A model generated the notes under the pieces. The model searched no databases. It was not told the origin of the DNA and worked only from the letters and a program-made list of their open reading frames with translations. The position numbers and the translations under genes were made by a program. A stretch of 64,000 bases of DNA from VXMO01 sp965205915 (GTDB taxonomy: Bacteria > Chloroflexota > Dehalococcoidia > UBA6926), in contig OZ242191.1 of NCBI GenBank assembly GCA_965205915.1, positions 124,001 through 188,000 of the forward strand, given 5' to 3'. Position 1 is the first letter of the stretch. Each line of letters opens with the position of its first letter. Shown here in pieces: positions 42,952 to 50,876 of the stretch.

Positions 42952-43827
42952 ATGAAAGACGAGGATCTTATGCAATTGGGCAGGACGGACGATGAGGTAA
43001 GCGACGAACGTGTCCTGCTCGCTCTCTTTGACCGGATTGTGCGACAACACGGAACGGTCGAGGCTGCAAACGTACTGGGGATCAGCTATCCCTCCGTCGC
43101 CAAGGTCAGGGACTCCCGACAGCTCACGCCGCACATCAGCAACGCGCTGGAAGTGTTCATGTTCTCGGAGGCCAATCCGGTGATCCAGAAGCTCGTCGGA
43201 CAGGCTGCTGCGCTGCAGAATCAGGTGCAGGGCTTGCAGGCAGAGGACAAGAAACTGTCGGCGGCTGTCGAACAGGCGAGAACGGAGTCCAAGGCGTCTC
43301 AAGAGTCGCTGGTCAAAATGGTGCGGTCGACGGCTCGGAAGGTGGACAAGCTGGGTTCACCGCAGAAGAAGCCGACGAGGCCCCCGGAGCGAACGGGTGG
43401 CGGCCAGAAGACAGCCTCTGCCACGGCCGTGAGCGAAGAAAAGCCTAGCCAGAAGACGAAGTGGTTCCCGCGGCGGACGTATCCCCAGCTCGTAACTGAA
43501 GAGCCGGCGGAGGACGACGAGACTGTGTACAAAGAGGCGTGGCCGGTGGTCCGCGAGTGGCGTGAGTTGTCCAAGGGCCACCCGGTCAAGGGCAAGACTC
43601 TGACATGGATGAAGCGGCAGGAGCGAGTCCAAGAGCTTGAGGTTCGGTTGCTCGATGAGTTTCAACTGACGCTGCCTCCGGAGAGACACCCGATCGACAA
43701 GGAATGGCGGAAAAAGCTGCTCCGGTGGCATGACGACGACCTGAGGAGCATACGTGGGCGGATCGTAAGAAGGCTGATGCTCCGGTGGGTGCGGCGGATC
43801 CTTACACTCGGCCTGTGGCGGAAGTGA
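42952..43827 (+). CDS. DNA-binding coiled-coil protein (possible regulator or partition-type protein)
   Basis: 291 residues behind a strong AGGAGG. Residues about 20-70 form an HTH-like unit (HGTVEAANVLGISYPSVAKVRDSRQLTPHIS). A coiled coil follows (VGQAAALQNQVQGLQAEDKKLSAAVEQARTE, about 80-130), then a basic Pro/Thr linker, and a helical Arg/Trp-rich C-terminus (WRKKLLRWHDDDLRSIRGRI). No family recognised. Its place at the divergent control region suggests regulation of transfer genes. Confidence 0.6.
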   Translation: MKDEDLMQLGRTDDEVSDERVLLALFDRIVRQHGTVEAANVLGISYPSVAKVRDSRQLTPHISNALEVFMFSEANPVIQKLVGQAAALQNQVQGLQAEDKKLSAAVEQARTESKASQESLVKMVRSTARKVDKLGSPQKKPTRPPERTGGGQKTASATAVSEEKPSQKTKWFPRRTYPQLVTEEPAEDDETVYKEAWPVVREWRELSKGHPVKGKTLTWMKRQERVQELEVRLLDEFQLTLPPERHPIDKEWRKKLLRWHDDDLRSIRGRIVRRLMLRWVRRILTLGLWRK

Positions 43828-44489
43828 GGGACTTTGGCCGATCTGCTAACACCCGTGAAACGTGCGTTGAACCGCTGCAAGAATCTCGGGCTGTTACCCC
43901 CAAAAACTCTTGCCAGCAGGCGTTGGGTTGATGAGAATGGCTGAGTTGTCAGGCTTTTCCAGCGTTTCTTGCCTCAGAAATCTGGAGGGTTGTTTCCGAC
44001 CCTAGCCGTCTGAAAGGGATTGAGCTCAGTTCTCCCTTAGGTCGTGTTGAATGGAACAATCGCCCCCGCGGCGAGAGAGTCAGTGCCGGGTCGAGACCTC
44101 GTTTCCCCGTCGCACAGACTCCCGAACAGTGGGATCGCTCTCTTAGGTTGCGAAAGCGGCCTCGGAGTTTCACATACCAGCCGGAACGCCCCTTGCGGTT
44201 CGGCTGATTCAACTTGCCCGTCGAAACGACTTAGATCGTAGCTACGCGGGCCTCTTGCATCGTCGGTCTCGGTATCCGCCGCAGGCCGGCGTTTCCATTT
44301 CGGGCGGCAGCGACGGGACTTTCCATGACGTGGAACGTCCTCGTGTTGCGCCCTTAGTCAACACCCAAATTCATCCCGCTGGTCGGTACGGCATCCGGCC
44401 GTCAGCGGGCATTGCCCACTTACCTGATCAACAGCACTTGGTCCGCGCCCGGATGCCGGCGTGGGCCTCACCGCATCGAGGAGGCGCAC
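43828..44489. other. 660-nt non-coding region, candidate origin (oriT or replication)
   Basis: No convincing gene in any frame. It holds an imperfect hairpin near 44180-44206 (AGCCGGAACG...GGTTCGGCT) and a 10-bp inverted repeat with one mismatch at 44316-44340 (GGACTTTCCA-TGACG-TGGAACGTCC). Composition and lack of genes between the regulator and the DNA-processing genes make it the best site for oriT or an origin in the window. No nic consensus was recognised. Confidence 0.35.
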
Positions 44490-44780
44490 ATGCGCATTGC
44501 ATTGATTCCACTGAAGGCACTGGGGCTACTGGTCCGCCACCGGTGTCTGCTACTGAGCGCCGCCGTGGCGGCGCTCTTCATCCTGCCGTTCGCCCTGTCA
44601 CGCGACCCCGAGATTTGCGTACTGAACGCGATCGGGCTGGGCTACGTCCTGTTCCAGTTCAGGCGGTTCGCCCTGTCGTGGGCGATCGGACGGGCGGCGG
44701 GGGCAAGCCAGCGACGGGCGGCGGAACGAGCGCTCAGAAACAAGGCAAAGGAAGGAGCGAGAAATGACGACGGCAACTGA
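44490..44780 (+). CDS. Small membrane protein
   Basis: 96 residues from the ATG at 44490 with GAGGAGG upstream (MRIALIPLKALGLLVRHRC). One or two hydrophobic helices (LLLSAAVAALFILPFAL and LNAIGLGYVLFQFRRFAL) precede a basic tail (ASQRRAAERALRNKAKEG). No family recognised. Overlaps the next gene by 17 nt, so it is the first gene of the plus-strand operon of the element. Confidence 0.6.
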   Translation: MRIALIPLKALGLLVRHRCLLLSAAVAALFILPFALSRDPEICVLNAIGLGYVLFQFRRFALSWAIGRAAGASQRRAAERALRNKAKEGARNDDGN

Positions 44781-45213
44781 GTTCATCGACGAGAGGCCGA
44801 CGGTGGCGTTGGAGCCGCTGGTGGACAGGCTGATCGCGGCCATCTTCGGAAGAAGCGACGCAGAACAGGATTCCCTCAGCATCGGCAAGGCGGTGCATGA
44901 GGCGCGGCGGCTGAGGCGCGAGGACAAGCTCGACGACGCCTTGCTGACGTTGGCCGATGCTGACGCGAGCCACGCCGCGCTGCACCAGAGGCGGTGGCTC
45001 TACAACGAGTGGCTCGAATTGGTGCGGCGGCGTTTCGGGCGGCGGCAGATCGTGGTCTACACGCAGGGCGACGGGCGCGCCGCCGCCCTCGAACAGGTCG
45101 CTCGCGGCGACCTCGAGGTCGTTGCCGCGCTCGGCATGAAGTGGCGACCGGGCAAGGTGGTGTCCAGCCGGAGCTTGCGCGGACTGCGGTCGCTGAACGG
45201 GAGGGCGGCGTGA
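44764..45213 (+). CDS. Hypothetical protein upstream of the primase gene
   Basis: 149 residues with AAGGAAGGAG before the start. N-terminal helices (ALEPLVDRLIAAIFGRSDAE; VHEARRLRREDKLDDALLTL) are followed by a basic region and a C-terminal GMKWRPGKVVSSRSLRGLRS. No domain recognised. It overlaps the primase gene in GTGA, so it may work with it. Confidence 0.6.
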   Translation: MTTATEFIDERPTVALEPLVDRLIAAIFGRSDAEQDSLSIGKAVHEARRLRREDKLDDALLTLADADASHAALHQRRWLYNEWLELVRRRFGRRQIVVYTQGDGRAAALEQVARGDLEVVAALGMKWRPGKVVSSRSLRGLRSLNGRAA

Positions 45214-46274
45214 CTGCCACGGCGTCCCGCGTCGACATCGCGGCGGTCAAGGCAAGGCACTCGTTGGCCACCGTCGTGGAGTCGGCCGGCGTGAAGCTGC
45301 ACGGGACCGGGCGCGTCCGGCAGGGCGTCTGCCCGTTCCACGACGAGGCGGAGGGCAGCTTCACTGTCTACTCCGACTCGCAGCGCTGGTACTGCTTTGG
45401 CTGCGGTGAGGGCGGCGACGTGCTGGATTTCATCCAGCGGACGGAGTCAGTGCCACTCAGCGAGGCGCTGCAACTGCTGGGTGGCGGGGCGTCCACTGCC
45501 CTGCCAAGGGCACCACTCGAAAACGTGCCGGCCGTAAGCGAGCTTCCGGAGCGGGATCCCGCGCTCCTGACCGCAGCGTCGCTCTTCTACACCGAGCGGC
45601 TGTTGAGGAGCGACGATGCACTCGCATACCTGAGTGGGCGCGGGATAGCGGTTGCCACGGCAATTGCGCTCGGCCTCGGATACGCGCCCGGCGCAGGGCT
45701 CCGCGAGGCGCTGCTCGCCGCCGGATTCGACGGTGAGCGCGTCGCCCGCTCAGGGCTGTTCACCGAACGTGGCGCGGAGCGATTCGCGGGCATGGTCGTC
45801 GTGCCCGATGGGGCACATGGCCGCGTAAGGTGGCTGGGCGGGCGAGCCATCAAGCCGGGGGGCCGGCCCCGGTTTCAGGCGTTGACGGGCCCCAAACCGG
45901 TTCTCGGCTTGGGGCGCATCCCCCACGATACCCGCTGGGTCATCGTGACCGAAGGGATGTTCGATTGGCTGACGCTCGCGCAGTGGGGCCTGCCCGCCTG
46001 CGCTGCCCTGGGCACGCAGGGCCTCGAACGCGTCGCGCAGGCGGTCTCACGATTCGCCAACGTGTTCGTCGCGTTCGACAAGGACGACGCGGGTATCGCC
46101 GCCGCCGAACGTCTCGCCTCTCTATTGGAAGGGCGGGCGGCGATCGTGCGACTGCCTCGCGACTACCTCGATGTCGGCGAACTCGCCAACCTGCCTGACG
46201 GACGCGCCGCCTTCCTCGCACGGCTGCGGCAAGCGGCGCGGGAACAAAGAGAGGGGGCTAGCGTAACCGACTGA
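45210..46274 (+). CDS. Short DnaG-type primase (CHC2 zinc finger and Toprim)
   Basis: 354 residues starting at the GTG at 45210 that overlaps the previous stop. The CHC2 zinc ribbon is complete: VCPFHDE...WYCFGCGEGGDVLDF (C-x2-H...C-x2-C). The catalytic core has a Toprim domain with VTEGMFDWL (Glu) and FVAFDKDDAG (DxD). It is about 240 residues shorter than chromosomal DnaG and lacks the C-terminal helicase-binding domain, as is usual for element-encoded primases. It probably primes the complementary strand after transfer. Confidence 0.87.
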   Translation: MTATASRVDIAAVKARHSLATVVESAGVKLHGTGRVRQGVCPFHDEAEGSFTVYSDSQRWYCFGCGEGGDVLDFIQRTESVPLSEALQLLGGGASTALPRAPLENVPAVSELPERDPALLTAASLFYTERLLRSDDALAYLSGRGIAVATAIALGLGYAPGAGLREALLAAGFDGERVARSGLFTERGAERFAGMVVVPDGAHGRVRWLGGRAIKPGGRPRFQALTGPKPVLGLGRIPHDTRWVIVTEGMFDWLTLAQWGLPACAALGTQGLERVAQAVSRFANVFVAFDKDDAGIAAAERLASLLEGRAAIVRLPRDYLDVGELANLPDGRAAFLARLRQAAREQREGASVTD

Positions 46275-46314
46275 CGGGGCTTTTCGCCCCGCTCACGGGC
46301 CGCGAGACGGCCCG
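46275..46314 (+). promoter_or_regulatory. Double hairpin between primase and Rad52-like genes
   Basis: CGGGGC-TTTTC-GCCCCG starts right at the primase stop (46275-46291) and CGGGCC...GGCCCG follows at 46296-46314. It lacks a T-run and resembles the GC-rich half of the intergenic structures seen downstream in this operon. Confidence 0.55.
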
Positions 46315-46349
46315 CCAATTCAAGCACACGCAGATGAAAGGGCAAGCAA

Positions 46350-47111
46350 ATGGTCAGCACGACCAACGGCAACGGACACAAGAACGGAACCAAGCCGACC
46401 GCCATCGCGCCGGTCGCAGGGCACGACGCCATCCTGTGGGACGGCCTCGCGCCCGCAGTGACGCGGGAGTTGGACACGCCCATCGATCCCGCGCTCGTTT
46501 CCCAGCGCAAGGGGCGCGCCGGCAAGACCTTCTCGTACATCGAGGGGCACACCGTCATCGACGAGGCCAACCGCGTCTTCGGATACGGCGGTTGGGGCTA
46601 CGAACTCGTGGGAGATGTGGCGCTGCGGGAGATCGACAGCGTGGACGCCAAGACGGGCGAGATCCGGCACATCCGCGCCTACGCGGCCACCGTGCGCGTC
46701 ACGGTGCTGGGAGCGCCGCCTCGCATGGACGTTGGTTTCCACGCGGTTGTCGAGGACAACGCCGACGGCCACGAGACGGCCATCAAGGGTGCCGTCACGG
46801 ACGGCCTCAAGCGGGCGTTGCGCTCCTTCGGCGCGCGGTTCGGAAACGCGCTCTACGGCGACGCGCCAAGCGCGATCGTCGAGGTCGGTAAGCCGCAAGC
46901 CAAGAGTGAGGAGTTGGACGGCCTCCGCAAGCGTGTCCTCGAACTGGGCCGCGAGCAGGGGTTCGAGGACGAACAGGTCGCAGCCGCAGTCCGCGCACGC
47001 ACGGGCCGCGGCATCGAGGAGTTGAACGCAGGCGAATTGAAGGCACTTGCGGCCAGCGCGGAGAAGAAGCTGCGCGAGGCGCGCGAGTCCGAGCCGCCCA
47101 CCGCCGCCTGA
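46350..47111 (+). CDS. Rad52/22-family single-strand annealing protein
   Basis: 253 residues. The core SYIEGHTVIDEANRVFGYGG with WGYEL, then IRAYAATVRVTVLG, and ETAIKGAVTDGLKRALRSFG with GNALYG is the Rad52/22 signature: the Rad52 'W' region and the T-D-x-LKRA-x-R-x-FG helix. Residues 190-253 are helical and charged. Together with the RecB-like exonuclease and SSB downstream it forms a recombination set of the kind carried by phages and ICEs. It would anneal complementary strands. Confidence 0.88.
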   Translation: MVSTTNGNGHKNGTKPTAIAPVAGHDAILWDGLAPAVTRELDTPIDPALVSQRKGRAGKTFSYIEGHTVIDEANRVFGYGGWGYELVGDVALREIDSVDAKTGEIRHIRAYAATVRVTVLGAPPRMDVGFHAVVEDNADGHETAIKGAVTDGLKRALRSFGARFGNALYGDAPSAIVEVGKPQAKSEELDGLRKRVLELGREQGFEDEQVAAAVRARTGRGIEELNAGELKALAASAEKKLREARESEPPTAA

Positions 47112-47132
47112 CCCGAAGCTCCGGGAATCACA

Positions 47133-47180
47133 GCGGGGCCGCCTCCTAAAGGGGGTTGGTCCCGCTTCCTCGTTAAGGAA
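47133..47180 (+). promoter_or_regulatory. Hairpin plus SD-covering palindrome before the TSCPD gene
   Basis: GCGGGGCC (47133) pairs with GGTCCCGC (47158) with one G-T wobble. Immediately after, TTCCT-CGTTA-AGGAA forms a second small stem that includes the AAGGAAGGG ribosome site for the ATG at 47192. The same two-part structure recurs at 48696, 49208 and 51945. Confidence 0.55.
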
Positions 47181-47191
47181 GGGCGGCACGC

Positions 47192-47578
47192 ATGAAAGAC
47201 ATGAAGTCGGCTCGACCCCGCTCCTTGAGCGGCGCGACGACGGTGTTGGAGACCGCGCACGGCAACCTATACCTGACGGTCTCGGTTGACGAGGCCGGCC
47301 AGCCGTTCGAGGTCTTCGGGCAGTTGGGGAAGGCGGGCACATTCGAGCGCGGCGTGACCGAGGCGGCATGCCGCCTCGTGTCGCTGCTGCTCCAACTGGA
47401 CGCGCCGGTCTCCGAGATCGTCGAGCAACTCGCGGGCATCCACGAGATGCAGCCGTGGCCGAACGAACTGCCCGGCGGTTCAAGCGGCTGGGTACACGGC
47501 ATCGCCGACGCCATCGCACACGTCCTGCGGCCCTTCGAGGCAGGCAGGCAACACGGCGCAACCGAACGCGCCGCATGA
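47192..47578 (+). CDS. Stand-alone TSCPD-domain protein
   Basis: 128 residues. NLYLTVSVDEAGQPFEVFGQLGKAG and EAACRLVSLLLQL with EQLAGI follow the TSCPD pattern seen at the C-terminus of class II ribonucleotide reductases and in short stand-alone proteins. The Cys usually present in that motif is absent. It is placed between the annealing protein and exonuclease genes, so it may serve nucleotide supply or DNA metabolism during transfer; no function is proven for stand-alone forms. Confidence 0.7.
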   Translation: MKDMKSARPRSLSGATTVLETAHGNLYLTVSVDEAGQPFEVFGQLGKAGTFERGVTEAACRLVSLLLQLDAPVSEIVEQLAGIHEMQPWPNELPGGSSGWVHGIADAIAHVLRPFEAGRQHGATERAA

Positions 47579-47614
47579 CCACCACTATCGACTATTCCCT
47601 ATAGGAGGAATGAG

Positions 47615-48670
47615 ATGACGACCACGATTGAGACAAACGCACCGGTGGCCGCAGATCCCTACTCGCGGCCGAACGCGCAGTTCGTTGAGGACGGCGTTCT
47701 GGAGATCCGGGCATCGGCGATGGGCGACTGCCGCCGCGCCCTCTGGTACGCCGCGACAGGGCATCCCGTCACGAACCCACCCACCGATACCTCGCTCACG
47801 GTGATGGAAACGGGCACGGCGCTTGAGCCCGTCGTGCTGCGGGCGATGGAGCGTGCCGGTTGGGAGATTCACCCCGCCGACCGCGATAACCCGCAGCGGG
47901 TATCCGTTCCTATCGGCCCCACCATGCGGGTGAGCGGCCATCCCGACGCCACGGGCGTCATGCCCATCTTCGGCGGTGAGGCGGTCATTGAGGTCAAGAC
48001 CCGCAACCCCGATGCCTTCAAGCGCTGGCAGGTGCTTGGCGCGGAACGGAGCCACCCGAACGCCGTCGTTCAGGCGGCGGTTTACACGCTCGGAACCTTC
48101 GGCGAGATGCGAGATGCGGTCATCGCCTGCATGGACACGGGCAGCCGCAACTGGGATTACGAGGTAATTCCGGGCGAGCGGTTGGAGAAGGCCTTGCAGG
48201 ATGCCCGTGAACGGCTTGCGAAACTTGCCGCCCACCACGTCCTTATCGGACCCGACCCTGACGCCCTGCCCGAACGCGACTTCAACGCGGAGTCGTGGCA
48301 ATGCCGCGGCTGCCCGTTCCTGGCGACCTGCCAGCCGGAAACGGCCGTCACGGAGGACGCCTCAACTGAAGGCGACGAGGACATGAAGGAGGTTAGTGCA
48401 GACGATGCGCGGCAGGCGGTCGCAGATTACCTGTCGGCGCAGGACGCCGTGCGCGGGCCGGAGCAGGTCAAGCGCGCGGCGCTGGACACGCTCAAGGCGT
48501 GGATGACGAGCCGGGAATCGGGCAAGGCGGAGATCGACGGGCACACCGTCAGCCTCGTGCAGTCGCGGCGCTACGCCGTCGACCACAAGAGGCCCAACGC
48601 CTCGCTCGACCCCGAGACCCGCGCGGAAATCGTCACGGAGAACCTCTCCGAGTACGTCCGCGTCAGCTAG
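47615..48670 (+). CDS. PD-(D/E)XK exonuclease of the RecB/Cas4-like group
   Basis: 351 residues behind AGGAGG. The nuclease core has RASAMGDCRRALWYAATG (N-terminal Cys), METGTALEPVVLRAMERAG, VSGHPDATG (Asp), EAVIEVKTRN (ExK) and QAAVYTLG (QxxxY). A Cys-rich CRGCPFLATC lies near residue 230-240 as in iron-sulfur RecB-family nucleases. Residues 260-351 add a C-terminal helical domain. With the Rad52-like protein it forms an exonuclease-annealase pair. Confidence 0.85.
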   Translation: MTTTIETNAPVAADPYSRPNAQFVEDGVLEIRASAMGDCRRALWYAATGHPVTNPPTDTSLTVMETGTALEPVVLRAMERAGWEIHPADRDNPQRVSVPIGPTMRVSGHPDATGVMPIFGGEAVIEVKTRNPDAFKRWQVLGAERSHPNAVVQAAVYTLGTFGEMRDAVIACMDTGSRNWDYEVIPGERLEKALQDARERLAKLAAHHVLIGPDPDALPERDFNAESWQCRGCPFLATCQPETAVTEDASTEGDEDMKEVSADDARQAVADYLSAQDAVRGPEQVKRAALDTLKAWMTSRESGKAEIDGHTVSLVQSRRYAVDHKRPNASLDPETRAEIVTENLSEYVRVS

Positions 48671-48695
48671 CCGCCCTCCCACCGAGGGCGCTCAA

Positions 48696-48741
48696 CGGGG
48701 CTGTTCCCAACACGGGAGCGGCCCCGCCCTTCCTTAAAGGA
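48696..48741 (+). promoter_or_regulatory. Hairpin plus palindrome before ssb
   Basis: CGGGGC (48696) pairs with GCCCCG (48721), with inner arms TTCCC and GGGA; after 4 nt comes the palindrome TCCTTAAAGGA (48731-48741). Here the start codon lies 50 nt further on and has its own GAGGAG, so the palindrome does not cover the SD of this gene. Confidence 0.55.
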
Positions 48742-48792
48742 GGCGCGCAACGCGCCACAAGACATCGCATCGCAATGCGAAGAGGAGCAAAC

Positions 48793-49170
48793 ATGTCACG
48801 CACGATCAATCGCGTCGAGCTGCTGGGCCGCGTGGGCACCGAGCCCGAGATGCGGTACACCCCGAACGGCGCCGCCGTCACCCAGCTCAGGCTGGCCACC
48901 GACCGCCACCGCCAGAACGGGGAGACCGAGACCGACTGGCACACCGTCACGGTGTGGAACAAGTTGGCGGAGGCCGTCAACCAATACGTCCAGAAGGGGC
49001 AGCGGCTGTACGTCACGGGACGCCTCGCCCAGAACAGCTACGAGGCGAAGGACGGGACGCGCCGCTACGCGACCGAGATCTACGCCGCCGAGGTGGTGTT
49101 CCTCGACGGCGGCAACGGCTCGTCCAACCACGAGGCCGCCGAGTTCGACGAGGACAACTCGCCGTTCTAG
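48793..49170 (+). CDS. ssb: Single-stranded DNA-binding protein
   Basis: 125 residues from the ATG at 48793 (MSRTINRVELLGRVGTEPEM), GAGGAG upstream. It has the OB-fold pattern: TQLRLATDR, DWHTVTVWNKLAEAV, KGQRLYVTGRL, TEIYAAEVVFL. The acidic C-terminal tip EFDEDNSPF is the usual protein-interaction tail. It is an element-encoded copy for protecting transferred strands. Confidence 0.95.
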   Translation: MSRTINRVELLGRVGTEPEMRYTPNGAAVTQLRLATDRHRQNGETETDWHTVTVWNKLAEAVNQYVQKGQRLYVTGRLAQNSYEAKDGTRRYATEIYAAEVVFLDGGNGSSNHEAAEFDEDNSPF

Positions 49171-49207
49171 CCGGATCGACCGACACTCGGCTGCGGTCGA
49201 GTGCAAC

Positions 49208-49252
49208 ACGGGGCCGACTCCCTCCAACGGGAGCGGCCCCGTCCTCCTTTAA
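49208..49252 (+). promoter_or_regulatory. Hairpin plus CTCCTTTAAGAG before the radC-like gene
   Basis: A nearly perfect long stem: ACGGGGCCG then CTCCC pair with GGGAG then CGGCCCCGT (49208-49242), followed at once by CCTCCTTTAAGAG. The start codon at 49278 has a separate CGGAGGA. Confidence 0.55.
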
Positions 49253-49277
49253 GAGTGTTCCACCGGAGGAACATCCA

Positions 49278-49787
49278 ATGAAGCGCAAGCCCACTTCGGA
49301 GCCGTCCGAGATCATCGCCGCGCTCCGTGCCAACCTGCACCTGCTCAATGAGCTCGCTGTCCGCTACGAGGTCAGCACGAATCCGAACCGCGCCGACAAT
49401 CCACTCGTCACGATCTCGTGTCCCGGTGACGTGTACGCCCTGCTCCGCGACGAGATGGCGGACCTGGCGCAGGAGCAGCTGCGCGTCCTGCTGCTCGACA
49501 CCCGCAACCACGTGATCGGCCAGCGGGTCATCTACCAAGGCACGGTCAACGAGTGCTCAGTCCGCCCCGCCGAGGTGCTGCGGCCCGCGGTCCTGGAGGG
49601 CGTCCCCAACATCATCGTCGCCCACAATCATCCCTCGCGCGATCCGACGCCGAGCCCAGAGGACATCCGCGCAACACGGGAACTCAATCAGGCCTGCAAG
49701 CTGCTGGGCGTCAAGTTACTGGATCACGTCGTCATCGGTGGCGACCACTACGCGAGCATCAAGGACCTCGGCCACATCGACGACTGA
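49278..49787 (+). CDS. RadC-like JAB/MPN domain protein
   Basis: 169 residues from the ATG at 49278, behind GGAGGA. The JAMM metal motif is complete: NIIVAHNHPSRDPTPSPEDI (HxH...D), with LLDHVVIGG as the final strand. RadC-like proteins of this short form are common on conjugative elements and pathogenicity islands; the biochemical role is unsettled. The N-terminal helix-hairpin-helix of chromosomal RadC is missing. Confidence 0.85.
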   Translation: MKRKPTSEPSEIIAALRANLHLLNELAVRYEVSTNPNRADNPLVTISCPGDVYALLRDEMADLAQEQLRVLLLDTRNHVIGQRVIYQGTVNECSVRPAEVLRPAVLEGVPNIIVAHNHPSRDPTPSPEDIRATRELNQACKLLGVKLLDHVVIGGDHYASIKDLGHIDD

Positions 49788-49845
49788 GGCACCACGGCGG
49801 ACTCTCGAATCCGCTGCATCAATCCCTACAGGAAAGGACACGCCA

Positions 49846-50478
49846 ATGGCTACCCAAACGGAAATGATTGACGCCGAATCCCTGTACACAATCAACGCGG
49901 GCGGTTTCTCCGCCACGGCGGACGCCTTCGCCCGCGACCCCAAGGACGGGACGCTCTGGTTCCTGTCGATGGTCGGATCCCAGACGGCTTTGAAGGCCAT
50001 CTGGGCGTCCATGCTCAAGCAGCCACCGGAGCCCGCGCACCTCATTCGCGGCGTGGATGGCATGGCGATCTCCGGCGGCTACCAGCGCTGCGTCATTCCG
50101 CCCAGCACCATCGGCACGTGGACGACGAAGATCCAACGCCTCCCGTCGTCGGGCGGCTGGCACGCGCTCGTCTTCACCCGCATGGCCGAATACGTCTTCG
50201 AACGGGACGACTTCCTCCTGCTCGCCGAGTCGGAGGACTCGGCCCCCGCCCTACACCACCGGTTCCTGGATCGGCGTAGTCCCCTGCCCCTGCATCGCGA
50301 TTGGGCGGACTGGCTCTGGAAGCGCGGGCAGCGGCGGCAGGAGATCGTGCGGCTCGACTCACAGGGCATCGTTGCCTATCGGTGCTCGCCCGACGCCGAG
50401 GCGCTCCGCGAGGACCTGTCGTTGGCCGTCGGCTTGGGCACGCTCACCCTGCAACACGAGGAAAACCCCGATGGATAA
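49846..50478 (+). CDS. Hypothetical protein of the element
   Basis: 210 residues from the ATG at 49846, GGAAAGGA upstream (MATQTEMIDAESLYTINAGG). It seems to form a single mixed alpha/beta domain with FARDPKDGTLWFLSMVGS, GGYQRCVIPPSTIGT and a W-rich stretch RDWADWLWKRG. No family recognised. It overlaps the zinc-ribbon gene by 8 nt. Confidence 0.55.
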   Translation: MATQTEMIDAESLYTINAGGFSATADAFARDPKDGTLWFLSMVGSQTALKAIWASMLKQPPEPAHLIRGVDGMAISGGYQRCVIPPSTIGTWTTKIQRLPSSGGWHALVFTRMAEYVFERDDFLLLAESEDSAPALHHRFLDRRSPLPLHRDWADWLWKRGQRRQEIVRLDSQGIVAYRCSPDAEALREDLSLAVGLGTLTLQHEENPDG

Positions 50479-50863
50479 GACGCTCAAGAAGGCGCGCCGC
50501 CCCAACATGAAGCGGCGACAGAAGAACGTCCGCGCGTGGCGGCGATTCGCCCTAGACAGCGGCGGTTGCCCCTACTGCGGGCACGACGGCGGATCACACC
50601 TGACAATCGCCATCCAGCCCCACTTCTACCGGCCGGCCACGCCGGAGGAGCGCGGCGACGGGCGGTCGACGCTCTACACGCACCGTATCGGCGTGGATCG
50701 CATCATCCTCGTCAAGCGAGTTGCCGTCGCCCGTGACGCGGACATCGTCACGGCCTACTGCACGACCTGCGCCAAGCGCATCCGAACCAGCCAGGTGCTC
50801 TGCTTCGAGCAGACCTACGGCGTCGGTGAGGTCGTCGGCATCAAGAAGAAGGACATGGACTAG
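50471..50863 (+). CDS. Small zinc-ribbon protein
   Basis: 130 residues from the ATG at 50471 (MDKTLKKARRPNMKRR). Two pairs of Cys are apparent: CPYCGHDG near residue 35 and AYCTTCAKR near residue 98, enough for one zinc ribbon. The N-terminus is strongly basic. Likely nucleic-acid binding; no specific family recognised. Confidence 0.6.
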   Translation: MDKTLKKARRPNMKRRQKNVRAWRRFALDSGGCPYCGHDGGSHLTIAIQPHFYRPATPEERGDGRSTLYTHRIGVDRIILVKRVAVARDADIVTAYCTTCAKRIRTSQVLCFEQTYGVGEVVGIKKKDMD

Positions 50864-50876
50864 AAGGGAGACTCAC

